Positions 24,977-32,818 of a stretch of DNA of 52,625 nt are shown here, piece by piece (the stretch's first letter is position 1; every line of letters begins with the position of its first letter). Source of the stretch: Acidobacteriota bacterium. Lineage in GTDB: Bacteria; Acidobacteriota; Terriglobia; Acidiferrales; UBA7541. Made by a program: the position numbers and the translations under genes. Location: assembly GCA_003225315.1 (NCBI GenBank), contig QHZD01000046.1, positions 1 through 52,625 on the forward strand, in the 5' to 3' direction. The notes beneath the pieces were generated by a model. The model was not told the origin of the DNA, did not search any database, and worked only from the letters and a program-made list of their open reading frames with translations.

Positions 24977-26374
24977 CTACACATTAATCTGCAGCCCTCG
25001 CACCGACGCAAACGCATCGCCCATCGCTTCCCACACTGTGGGATGCGCGTGCACCATGTTCATCATGTCGTCGATGGTGCCTTCGAGGTTCAACACTGTC
25101 GCCGCCTCAGCAAGAAGCTCCGTCGCCAGTGGCCCGATGATGTGAATCCCCAGCACTTCGCCGTACGATTCGTCGGAAACCACTTTGACGAATCCGCCGT
25201 GGCTCCCCAGAATCGTGGCTTTGCTGTTGCCCACAAACGGGAATTTCCCGGTCTTCACATCGTAGCCCGCGTCGCGTGCCTGTTTTTCCGTCAGTCCAAT
25301 CGACCCGATTTGAGGCTCGCAATACGTCGCGTTCGGAATCCGTGTCTTCACGATCTGGTGCGTAGGCTTTCCCGCAATATGCGTAACCGCGATAATTCCC
25401 TCCATCATCGCCGCATGCGCGAGTTGCGGAAGCCCGGCGACGATGTCTCCGATGGCGTATAGCCCCTTCTCGGCGGTCTCCATGTTGTCGCCCACGTGAA
25501 CGAATCCGCGCTCCACCTTGGCTTTCGATTTCTCCAGCCCGCACCCATCCGTCATGGCCTTGCGGCCCACGGCGAGGAGAAGTTTCTCCGCTTGTAGTGT
25601 TTGTGCCTTTCCGTCCTTATCCTTGAACGCTACCATGACGCCCTTGGCATCCTTCTTTACTGATTCCACGGCGCAACTGGTGAAAACCTGGATGCCTTTT
25701 TTCTGGAAGGCTTTGGTCAGCTCCGCGGAAATTTCTTCGTCCTCGACGGGCACGATGCGCGGCAGTGCTTCCAAGATGGTCACCTGCGCCCCGAAGGAAT
25801 TGTAGATGGACGCAAATTCCACGCCCACAGCGCCCGCGCCAACCACAATCAGGGTCTTCGGAATTTCCGGAAGCTGCAGAATCGAGCGGTTGGTTAGAAT
25901 CGTTTTGTGGTCATGTTCAATGCCCGGAAGCGATTTCGCTTCTGAACCGCTCACCATCAGGATGTTGGCCGCCTCAATCTCGGTTTTCTTGCCGTCTTTT
26001 TCCACGCTCACACGACCGGGGCCTTCATACCTTCCCCACCCCTGCACCCACTCGACTTTGTTCTTCTTGAAGAGAAACTCGATGCCCTTGGAATGCTTCT
26101 TGACGATTTTGTCTTTTCGCGCGAGGACGTTCGCCCAATTGATCTTCAACCCGCTGACCTCGAAGCCCAGCTCCGCGCCGTTCTTGAATTGATCGTAAAC
26201 TTCGGCATGATGCAGCAGCACCTTGGTGGGAATACAGCCAACATGCAGGCAAGTCCCGCCGAGATACGGATCCTTTTCCACAACGACTGTCTTCAGACCA
26301 AGTTCGCCTGCACGGATCGCCGCCACATAGCCGCCCGGACCACTCCCGATAATCGCCACATCGTACTTTGCCAC
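24977..26374 (-). CDS. lpdA: Dihydrolipoamide dehydrogenase (E3)
   Basis: 465 aa from GTG 26374, with GGGAG eight bases ahead. FAD-binding start DVAIIGSGPGGYVAAIRAGE, the redox disulfide GGTCLHVGCIPTK (about residues 41-53), NAD-binding VVGAGAVGVEFASIY, second FAD motif ...GLYAIGDIVAG, and the dimer-interface catalytic pair HAHPTVWEA near residue 440. It reoxidises dihydrolipoyl-E2 and passes electrons to NAD. As first gene of the operon lpdA-lipB-E1alpha-E1beta-E2, its promoter should lie in the 26375-26872 gap. Confidence 0.95.
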   Translation of the reverse strand: MAKYDVAIIGSGPGGYVAAIRAGELGLKTVVVEKDPYLGGTCLHVGCIPTKVLLHHAEVYDQFKNGAELGFEVSGLKINWANVLARKDKIVKKHSKGIEFLFKKNKVEWVQGWGRYEGPGRVSVEKDGKKTEIEAANILMVSGSEAKSLPGIEHDHKTILTNRSILQLPEIPKTLIVVGAGAVGVEFASIYNSFGAQVTILEALPRIVPVEDEEISAELTKAFQKKGIQVFTSCAVESVKKDAKGVMVAFKDKDGKAQTLQAEKLLLAVGRKAMTDGCGLEKSKAKVERGFVHVGDNMETAEKGLYAIGDIVAGLPQLAHAAMMEGIIAVTHIAGKPTHQIVKTRIPNATYCEPQIGSIGLTEKQARDAGYDVKTGKFPFVGNSKATILGSHGGFVKVVSDESYGEVLGIHIIGPLATELLAEAATVLNLEGTIDDMMNMVHAHPTVWEAMGDAFASVRGLQINV

Positions 26375-26872
26375 TCGTAGTCTCCCTTCCGCAGGGGCCA
26401 GAACCGGCGAGGCGCGTGCTTCCTCACCGCAGTCACACTCGAAAAAAGCTCGAGGGGAGTCAGGCCGATAAGACGGGTCGCCGGACCTTCGTTTGCGAAC
26501 GTCATCCCAAACGGAGAAAAAGCCGCCCGCGCTTACGGCGCAGACGGCTGCGTCCCGGCAAACATTGAATTTTAGCAGCCGCCCGTCCCCCTCGCAACCT
26601 CGCCTGGGCTGGCTCTGCCAGCGCCTTGCCTGGAGCGCTACCTGCTTGAAGGAGCCCTGTCTGAGGCGAAGCTGCGGCGAATTTACACGCTCTTTGCCGC
26701 CGAAGCGGCCTTTGCTTTGCCCCAGTACTAGTTATATAGTTCAATTCGCATTAAATTTCTCTTGCTTTTCTGTTTACTTACACTTACCGTAGCTCCCCGC
26801 ACATTAGAGGCCCAATCTGCGATTGCCTTTGCGGACATTGCGATCGTTCTTGCGAAGGGAGGAAACAGGGCC
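26375..26872. other. Divergent gap upstream of lpdA and the small Cys-rich gene
   Basis: About 500 bp. It should hold the operon promoter for lpdA and one for the plus-strand pair, but no clear -35/-10 pair was picked out. A short stem GCCGC-CGAA-GCGGC lies at 26696-26709. A plus-strand hydrophobic ORF starting at 26762 runs into the next gene but looks coding only from about 26873. Confidence 0.35.
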
Positions 26873-27088
26873 ATGGTCATGAAATCCGGAGAGTGCTGGC
26901 ATTGTATCAATCCAGTATGTGGTTGCGTGGTTGTAGTGGAAGCTGATGGGGAAATCGAGGGACAAAATCCGCGATGCGCCTGCGGCAGTGCTATGAAGAA
27001 GGATTATTCCGCGCCCGTCTTTCGCTACCTTGATTTCCTAAAATTCCCGGAGCCTGAACTCACAAACCAGGATTCTGATAAGGACTAA
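26873..27088 (+). CDS. Small Cys-rich hypothetical protein
   Basis: 71 aa from ATG 26873 (MVMKSGECWHCINPVCGCVV), with GGGAGG a little upstream; the upstream extension to 26762 is not favoured. Cysteines come as CWHC, CGC and CACG with a His in the first pair, suggesting a bound zinc or a zinc-ribbon fold; then KKDYSAPVFRYLDFLKFPE. No family name is recognised. The next gene starts 3 bp after the stop with its own AAGGA, so the two are probably one operon. Confidence 0.6.
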   Translation: MVMKSGECWHCINPVCGCVVVVEADGEIEGQNPRCACGSAMKKDYSAPVFRYLDFLKFPEPELTNQDSDKD

Positions 27089-27091
27089 CCC

Positions 27092-27502
27092 GTGACCGCC
27101 AGGGCCGTCCATCACGCTGCGGTCGTACGTCCACCCAAGCCTCTCGCCGTTCGTGCTGGGCTCGCGCGCACATTTGGTAGCCTTGCCGGATTCGTCGTCC
27201 TAACCTTTCTTTGCTTGGGGCTGTACATTCTCGAAGATGCCATCGCGAATCCTCTCAACGAGGGGGCTGCGGCAGTAATCAGCGCCGCGTTTATTATCGC
27301 CCTCGCGGCCATGCTGCTCTTTTACCTCATCAAACCAAGAAACAGAGTTCGAATGGCGAGCCGCGATTGCGCCCTTGGCTCCGAAGCTCCCTGCGTGCGG
27401 CATAGCGCCGATCCACCTGCCGCGGCTACGCGCCGGAACAATTCAGAGAATACCCTGGCGTATCAACGCTTCTACGTGGACCATTCCCGCATCCGGCCGT
27501 AG
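27092..27502 (+). CDS. Small two-helix membrane protein, hypothetical
   Basis: 136 aa from GTG 27092, preceded by AAGGA. Two hydrophobic helices: SLAGFVVLTFLCLGLYILED (about residues 29-48) and AAAVISAAFIIALAAMLLFY (about 58-77), then a polar tail of about 55 residues with no pattern. The first 28 residues are basic. No domain is recognised. Its coupling to the Cys-rich gene suggests a shared role at the membrane; the tail could be partly non-homologous sequence. Confidence 0.5.
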   Translation: MTARAVHHAAVVRPPKPLAVRAGLARTFGSLAGFVVLTFLCLGLYILEDAIANPLNEGAAAVISAAFIIALAAMLLFYLIKPRNRVRMASRDCALGSEAPCVRHSADPPAAATRRNNSENTLAYQRFYVDHSRIRP

Positions 27503-27516
27503 ATTTGACCGGCCTT

Positions 27517-28044
27517 TCACGCGCGCGGAATGGCGGGAAAATAGCGCTCTTCCAAGATGATGCGGTGGTGAATCTGGTGGCCCGCGGTGATAAAAGCCAG
27601 CGCTCTCACCGTCACTTCCTTTTCATTCGCTTTGCCGCGCCGCGGCCAGGCATCTTGCTTGAACGAACGAAACAGGCTGATGCTCGCGCTGCGCACGGTG
27701 CCAAACTCTTCAGCCAGGTCCGCGAGTGTCCGTTCGCTAAACCCTCCGCTTCTTACGTAGTCATCCTGCTCAAAGCCCGGAAGCGGCGTCTGATCGGCGC
27801 GCGCAAACCGCAACGCCCGGTAGGCAAAAATGCGCTCGGTGTCCGTGATGTGTCCGAGAACTTCCTTCACCGTCCATTTTCCGGGCGCATACCGGAAACT
27901 TCCGTCCCGCTCGCTTCGGCCCGCGAACAATTGCAGCATCTGCAATCGCTGCGATTCCAGAACGCTCAATACATCGGACCCCGGGACCTTGGAGATGTAA
28001 TTTGCATAATATTCCGCGTATTCGGTCGCTTCGGGTCTCTTCAT
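27517..28044 (-). CDS. DinB-family protein (putative metal-dependent thiol transferase fold)
   Basis: 175 aa, the usual size. The four-helix DinB fold is marked by WTVKEVLGHITDTERIFAYR near residue 58 (first His) and ITAGHQIHHRIILEERY near residue 155 (HxxxH-type pair), which form the three-His metal site. Relatives include bacillithiol or mycothiol S-transferases and DNA-damage-induced proteins; no specific substrate is implied here. A promoter is visible upstream (28071). Confidence 0.88.
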   Translation of the reverse strand: MKRPEATEYAEYYANYISKVPGSDVLSVLESQRLQMLQLFAGRSERDGSFRYAPGKWTVKEVLGHITDTERIFAYRALRFARADQTPLPGFEQDDYVRSGGFSERTLADLAEEFGTVRSASISLFRSFKQDAWPRRGKANEKEVTVRALAFITAGHQIHHRIILEERYFPAIPRA

Positions 28045-28070
28045 AATGGATGTTCTCTCCTGGAGACGCG

Positions 28071-28076
28071 ATTATA
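28071..28076 (-). promoter_or_regulatory. Likely -10 box for the DinB-family gene
   Basis: On the minus strand it reads TATAAT exactly, 27 bp upstream of the ATG. A weak -35 (TTGTGC) lies 19 bp further. Sigma-70 type, moderate support. Confidence 0.5.
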
Positions 28077-28189
28077 CGCTTGGGGAAGCTTTCGCGCACA
28101 ATGGGCCGGAGGGACACCGCAATGGAGTTTGTTCACAGCGAAACTGTGCTTTTGGTTTTGCGCCCCTTAATGCAAGATAACGCCTGCCT

Positions 28190-29041
28190 ATGAGCACATC
28201 CAATCGCAAGGTTATGCGCGTAGCTTTTCAGGGCGAGCCAGGCGCATTCAGCGAAGCCGCCGCTATCCAGCTTCTCGGGAATGCGATCACGACCGTGCCT
28301 CGGGCAACATTTGAGGCGGCCTTCACGGCTATCGCCGAAGGCGCAGCTGACGCGCTCCTCGCGCCTGTGGAGAATTCCTTGGCAGGCTCGGTCGTGCGCG
28401 TGTTCGATCTCCTGAAGGAAAGCCGGCTTGCGATTGTCGCGGAGACAATTCTGCCGATTGAAATGCAGCTCATCGCGGTTCCCGGCGCGTCGCTCGCGGA
28501 TATTCAGTCGGTCGCTTCTCATCCCATGGCCCTTGCGCAGTGCGAGCGTTTTTTCGCCGCTCACCCCCAATGGAAGCGCGTTCCCGCCGAAGACACCGCC
28601 GGCAGCGTGCGGGAAGCGCTCGCTCGCGGAGACAAATCGTGCGCCGCCATCGCCGGACGGCGCGCCGCCGAATATTATCACGGTGTGATTCTTGCCGAGG
28701 GCATCCAGGACAATGCCGAAAACTTCACCCGCTTCGTGCTCCTGTTTCCCGAAAAAGAAGCGGCTGCATGGATTTCTCCTGATGCGCGCAAGGTTTCCCT
28801 CGCCATGCGTCTTGCACATCGCCCCGGGGCGCTGCTCGCTTCACTGGAGCCATTTGCAAGGCATGGCGTCAATCTGCTCAAGATTGAAAGCCGTCCGATC
28901 CACGGTCGCCCTTGGGAATATCAATTTTTCATTGACGTCGAAGCAAGTGACGTTGCCCAGCTCGATCAAGCCCTGAATGAAATCCGCAGCGCCACCAGCG
29001 AACTTCGCGTCCTCGGCCGTTACCTTGCCGCATCCCGCTAA
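28190..29041 (+). CDS. pheA: Prephenate dehydratase (PheA) with ACT domain
   Basis: 283 aa. Catalytic prephenate dehydratase domain in two lobes: VAFQGEPGAFSEAAA, LLAPVENSLAGSVVRVFDLL, and the NFTRFVLLF motif (Thr-Arg-Phe, near residue 178). The regulatory ACT domain follows: SLAMRLAHRPGALLASLEPFA, then the phenylalanine-binding KIESRPIHGRPWEYQFFID. It converts prephenate to phenylpyruvate, the step committed to phenylalanine, and is expected to be inhibited by phenylalanine. No chorismate mutase domain is present, so that activity must be separate. Ends before a bidirectional terminator. Confidence 0.94.
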   Translation: MSTSNRKVMRVAFQGEPGAFSEAAAIQLLGNAITTVPRATFEAAFTAIAEGAADALLAPVENSLAGSVVRVFDLLKESRLAIVAETILPIEMQLIAVPGASLADIQSVASHPMALAQCERFFAAHPQWKRVPAEDTAGSVREALARGDKSCAAIAGRRAAEYYHGVILAEGIQDNAENFTRFVLLFPEKEAAAWISPDARKVSLAMRLAHRPGALLASLEPFARHGVNLLKIESRPIHGRPWEYQFFIDVEASDVAQLDQALNEIRSATSELRVLGRYLAASR

Positions 29042-29073
29042 TGTCTGGCTACGAATTTCTTCTGCGCAAAAAG

Positions 29074-29108
29074 AAGAAGGCCAGCGTTTCCACTGGCCTT
29101 CTTATCCT
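29074..29108. terminator. Bidirectional terminator between pheA and the ECF sigma gene
   Basis: 11-bp perfect arms AAGAAGGCCAG/CTGGCCTTCTT with an 8-base loop (CGTTTCCA). On the minus strand a run CTTTTTG follows, on the plus strand ATCCTTTACTT. It separates two convergent genes. Confidence 0.75.
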
Positions 29109-29146
29109 TTACTTCCTGAACTTCCTTTTTTCCTTTGCGTCATTCT

Positions 29147-29797
29147 TCAGCAGTAGCTGCACTCGGGATCCCCCATTCCTCTGGTCATGCCGTCCTTCAT
29201 CCGCCGCAGACGCCGTCCCAGCCGCTCGGCGAGTTGCTGCCGCGCGCGCCACAACCGCGCCTTCAGCGTGTTTTCCGTGACCCCTAGCTTTTTGGCAGCT
29301 TCACCCGTCGAAAATCCCTGCACTTCGCGCAGGACAAACGCCGTTCGCAGCAGCGGAGAAAGCTCGTCCAGGTTTTCGCTGATCATCTCGCGAATCTCCG
29401 TGCTCGCAAAAACCTGCTCGGGATTCGGCCCGTCGTCCGCGAAGCGCTCCGAAGCGGGCAGTTCCTCCTCGCGCGGCGTTTCGTCCAGGGAAATCGCCGG
29501 ACGCGCCTTCGCGCTCCGCCGCCTCATCAACGCCGCATTGATCACGATGCGCGTCAGCCAGGTTGAAAACTGCGACCGCCCCTCAAAACGATTCAGATTG
29601 CGATATGCCGAGAGCAGCCCGTCCTGAAGCGCATCTTCAGCGTCTTCCGTGTTCCCGAGCACTCGCAGAGCGGTCTGAAACAAGGGCCGCTGGTAACGTC
29701 GGAAGAGCGCTTCCACCGCCTGCTCGTCGCCTCGCTGTCCTGCGCGGATCAACTTCTCTTCATTCGGTTGTATTCCCACTGCCGCTTGAGTTGCCAT
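29147..29797 (-). CDS. ECF RNA polymerase sigma factor (RpoE-like)
   Basis: 216 aa from ATG 29797, with a GGGGGAAC site ahead; the frame is open to 29818. Region 2: AVEALFRRYQRPLFQTALRV, DAEDALQDGLLSAYRNLNRF (core binding and -10 recognition), FSTWLTRIVINAALMRRRS. A charged linker of about 45 residues, then region 4: LRTAFVLREVQGFSTGEAAKKLGVTENTLKARLWRARQQL (helix-turn-helix for -35). It ends MGDPECSYC. No anti-sigma gene is next to it, so it may use another control; the efflux operon lies immediately upstream on the same strand, a possible target. Confidence 0.9.
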   Translation of the reverse strand: MATQAAVGIQPNEEKLIRAGQRGDEQAVEALFRRYQRPLFQTALRVLGNTEDAEDALQDGLLSAYRNLNRFEGRSQFSTWLTRIVINAALMRRRSAKARPAISLDETPREEELPASERFADDGPNPEQVFASTEIREMISENLDELSPLLRTAFVLREVQGFSTGEAAKKLGVTENTLKARLWRARQQLAERLGRRLRRMKDGMTRGMGDPECSYC

Positions 29798-29851
29798 TGT
29801 TCCCCCCAGTTGAATCAAACTCTTGCTCGACCTCTGGCCGCAGAGACTTCC

Positions 29852-31441
29852 TTAGTGAACCGGTACACCGCCCGCCGGCGCTTTCGGCTTTTTCATCAGT
29901 ACCAGAACTGGAATCACCGCGAAAAACACCACACCGAGCATTTTGAAATTGTCGATAAACGACAGCATCACCGCCTGCCGCTGAATCGTGCCATAAATCA
30001 TTCCGTGCGCTTGCGCACTGGCATGCGCCGCGGTCGCGCCGGCCGTGACCAGCTTCACTTGCATGCCGTTCAACATGTTGTGATACGCCGCGCTGAAATC
30101 GTTGACGTGCTCCATCAACCGCGATTGATGAAATTGCGCACGGCGGTCCAGCATCGTCGTCACCGTGGCGATTCCTACGCTCGCCCCGATGTTCCGAGCC
30201 AAGTTGATAATCCCCGTGCCCATGTTCGTTTTTTCTTTCGGCACATACGTGAACGCCGCCACGTTAATCGGAATGAACAAAAACGCCAGCCCGAAGCTCT
30301 GCAGCATGCGCGCGCGCACGGCGTGCCCGTAGTCCAATCCCAAATCCCAGCCTGCCATCACAAACAGCGCCGATGCCGAGACGATGCACCCGAAGGTGAT
30401 CAGGATCCGCGTGTCAACCTTTGACACCAGGATTCCCACCACTGGCATCATGCACATGATCACCGCTCCCCCCGGCGACAGCGCCATTCCCGCCAGTTGC
30501 GCCGTGTACCCCAGCAACTGTTGCAGAAATTGCGGGATCAGCACCGTGCTCGCGTACAGCACGAATCCCAGGAAAAACATCGCCGTCGTCGCAATCGCAA
30601 AGTTGCGGTCTTTCAACATACGCAGGTCAACCACCGGCTCTTTCTCGCGCAATTCCCAAAGAATTCCGGCGATCAATCCGAACAGCATCAGCACGAAAAA
30701 CACGCGAATGAAATTCGACGACAGCCAATCCTCGCGCTGGCCCTTGTCCAGAATGATCTGCATGCTCCCCAAGCCCAGGCTGATCAATCCGATCCCGATG
30801 TAGTCGATTCGGAATCCCGCTTTCAAATTCGCTTTCTTCATGTACGGCGGATCGCTGACCAAAAAGCTCGTCAACAGCAGCGAAAGAATTCCCACCGGCA
30901 CGTTGATGTAAAAAATCCATCTCCACGAAAAATTGTCGGTAATCCAGCCGCCCAGCCATGGCCCAATCGTGGGCGCCACAACCACTGCGAGCCCATACAC
31001 AGCGAAGGCCATGCCGCGCTTCTCCAGCGGAAATGTGTCGTTCAAGATTGCCTGCTCGCTCGGCTGCAAGCCCCCGCCGCCCACACCCTGCAAAATCCGG
31101 AAAATCACCAGGACGCCCAGGCTCGGTGCCAGCCCGCACAAAAACGAACTCACCGTAAAAATGGCTACGCACGTCATGTAGAAGCGCTTCCGCCCGATCA
31201 CTCCGGAAAACCATCCCGATAGCGGCAGCACGATCGCGTTCGAAACCAGATACGACGTGAGCACCCACGTTGATTCGTCCGATCCTGCCGAAAGATTCCC
31301 AGCGATGTGCGGCAGCGCCACGTTCGCAATGGACGTGTCCAGCACCTCCATGAACGTCGCCAGCGTTACCGTGATGGCGATCACCCAAGGGTTGATCGTC
31401 CCGTCCGGCATCCTCAGCTTGGCTAGAATCCTGCTTCGCAT
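29852..31441 (-). CDS. emrB: DHA2-family multidrug efflux MFS transporter (EmrB-like)
   Basis: 529 aa, about 14 hydrophobic helices. Family motifs: LDTSIANVALPHIAGNLSA (D/N-rich first helix), SGVIGRKRFYM (motif A-like), GVGGGGLQPSEQAI, GPWLGGWITDNFSWRWIFYINVPVG (motif C region). It exports hydrophobic drugs or toxic metabolites by proton exchange, together with the HlyD and TolC genes upstream. The substrate is unknown. Last gene of the operon. Confidence 0.92.
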   Translation of the reverse strand: MRSRILAKLRMPDGTINPWVIAITVTLATFMEVLDTSIANVALPHIAGNLSAGSDESTWVLTSYLVSNAIVLPLSGWFSGVIGRKRFYMTCVAIFTVSSFLCGLAPSLGVLVIFRILQGVGGGGLQPSEQAILNDTFPLEKRGMAFAVYGLAVVVAPTIGPWLGGWITDNFSWRWIFYINVPVGILSLLLTSFLVSDPPYMKKANLKAGFRIDYIGIGLISLGLGSMQIILDKGQREDWLSSNFIRVFFVLMLFGLIAGILWELREKEPVVDLRMLKDRNFAIATTAMFFLGFVLYASTVLIPQFLQQLLGYTAQLAGMALSPGGAVIMCMMPVVGILVSKVDTRILITFGCIVSASALFVMAGWDLGLDYGHAVRARMLQSFGLAFLFIPINVAAFTYVPKEKTNMGTGIINLARNIGASVGIATVTTMLDRRAQFHQSRLMEHVNDFSAAYHNMLNGMQVKLVTAGATAAHASAQAHGMIYGTIQRQAVMLSFIDNFKMLGVVFFAVIPVLVLMKKPKAPAGGVPVH

Positions 31442-31506
31442 CGCGTCTGCTCTGTCCCTCTGACGTATCTACGTATGACCGTTCCGGTCCCTATCCTTAT
31501 TCCGTG

Positions 31507-32805
31507 TTAATTCGTGACCACTGTCGCGTCCACGTTCATTCCTGGACGCAGAACCGCCTTCTCTGAAGAAATCGGGTCCAGCACGATCTTCACGGGAATT
31601 CGCTGCACTACCTTCACGTAATTTCCTGTGGCGTTTTCCGGCGGCAGTAGACTCAGCACGGATCCCGTGGCCCCCGCGATCGAATCCACTCGCCCGCTGA
31701 AGGTTTTCCCGTACGTATCCACCTTCACTTCCGCTTTCTGCCCGGGCTTCATGTTTCTCAGTTGCGTCTCCTTGAAGTTCGCCGTCACCCACACGTTTTG
31801 CAGCGGCACAACCACCAGCAATCCTTGTCCCGCCTGCACGATCTGTCCCGGCTCCACTTGTTTATGCGTGGCCACTCCGTCAACCGGCGCTGTGATCTCC
31901 GTGTAACTCAAGTTCAGCTCCGCCGCTCCCACCGCTGCCCGCGCCTGTTCCACCTTCGCGATTTTTGCCTGCGCATCGGCGGCTTTCATGTTTACCTGCT
32001 TGACGTCCGCTTGTGCCGCGGCCACTCCCGCGCGCGCCTGCTCAACTCTGGCCTTCGCTGCATCCAATTGCGCCTTGGTGACATCCACGTTGCGCTGCGC
32101 CTGCGCCAGTTTTTCTTGATCCGCTTTCAGAGCGCTCGCCGTGGCATCCGCATTGGCTTTCGCCGCGTCGTACTGCTGCTTCGAAATTTCGCCCTTCTCC
32201 ATTAGCGGCAAGTAACGCGCCAAGTCCGCCTTCGCCAGTTCGGCGTTCGCGCGGCTCTTCTCTACGTTGGCCTGCGCCCACGCCAAATCCGCCGTCTGGG
32301 CCTGCTCGTAAGTAGCCTGGGCGCGCGCCAAATCCGCCTGCGCGCCGAGCAACTGCGCATCCGCGCTCGAATTTCCGCTCGCCACGTTTTCGCGCGTGCG
32401 CGGCACGTCCACTCCTGCGGACCGCGCTTCGCTCTCTGCCAACGCCAGTGACGCTTTGGCTTGGTCCAACGCCGCCTGGTAGTCGCGCGGATCGATCTTC
32501 ACCAGCACTTGCCCCACCCTCACCGGCTGGTTGTCATCGACCAAAACTTGCGCCACGCGCCCGTACACTTTCGACGCCATCGGCGTGATGTGCCCGTCTA
32601 CCTGCGCGTCGTCCGTAGTCTCGCGATTGTAATAGTAGGCAAAGAGCCCTGCGATCGCGGCCAGCGCTACGGCCCCGCCGCCAATCAGCAGCCGCCTCAC
32701 GCCGGGATTGGCTAACCCCTTAGGCGGTTCCTCAAGCGACAGCTCTTCCAGGCCACGCGGCACTTTTGTCGCATTTTCGAATCCCACTTCAATCTCGACG
32801 CTCAT
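31507..32805 (-). CDS. emrA: HlyD/EmrA-type membrane fusion protein
   Basis: 432 aa. A cytoplasmic start, one membrane helix (LIGGGAVALAAIAGLFAYYY, about residues 40-60), then the biotinyl-lipoyl-like hinge (DGHITPMASKVYGRVAQVLV...VGQVLVKID). A very long Ala/Lys/Glu coiled coil (about 105-290) forms the periplasmic hairpin that contacts TolC, followed by LSYTEITAPVDGVATHKQVEPGQIV and a barrel domain with WVTANFKETQLRNMKPGQKAEV. It bridges the inner-membrane pump and the outer-membrane channel. 13 bp after the TolC gene. Confidence 0.93.
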   Translation of the reverse strand: MSVEIEVGFENATKVPRGLEELSLEEPPKGLANPGVRRLLIGGGAVALAAIAGLFAYYYNRETTDDAQVDGHITPMASKVYGRVAQVLVDDNQPVRVGQVLVKIDPRDYQAALDQAKASLALAESEARSAGVDVPRTRENVASGNSSADAQLLGAQADLARAQATYEQAQTADLAWAQANVEKSRANAELAKADLARYLPLMEKGEISKQQYDAAKANADATASALKADQEKLAQAQRNVDVTKAQLDAAKARVEQARAGVAAAQADVKQVNMKAADAQAKIAKVEQARAAVGAAELNLSYTEITAPVDGVATHKQVEPGQIVQAGQGLLVVVPLQNVWVTANFKETQLRNMKPGQKAEVKVDTYGKTFSGRVDSIAGATGSVLSLLPPENATGNYVKVVQRIPVKIVLDPISSEKAVLRPGMNVDATVVTN

Positions 32806-32818
32806 CGTTTTCCCCCGA

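Noticed and set aside
26502-26744. 80-codon minus ORF upstream of lpdA
   Set aside because: Arg/Ala/Gly-biased with no ribosome site or motif; probably noncoding leader.
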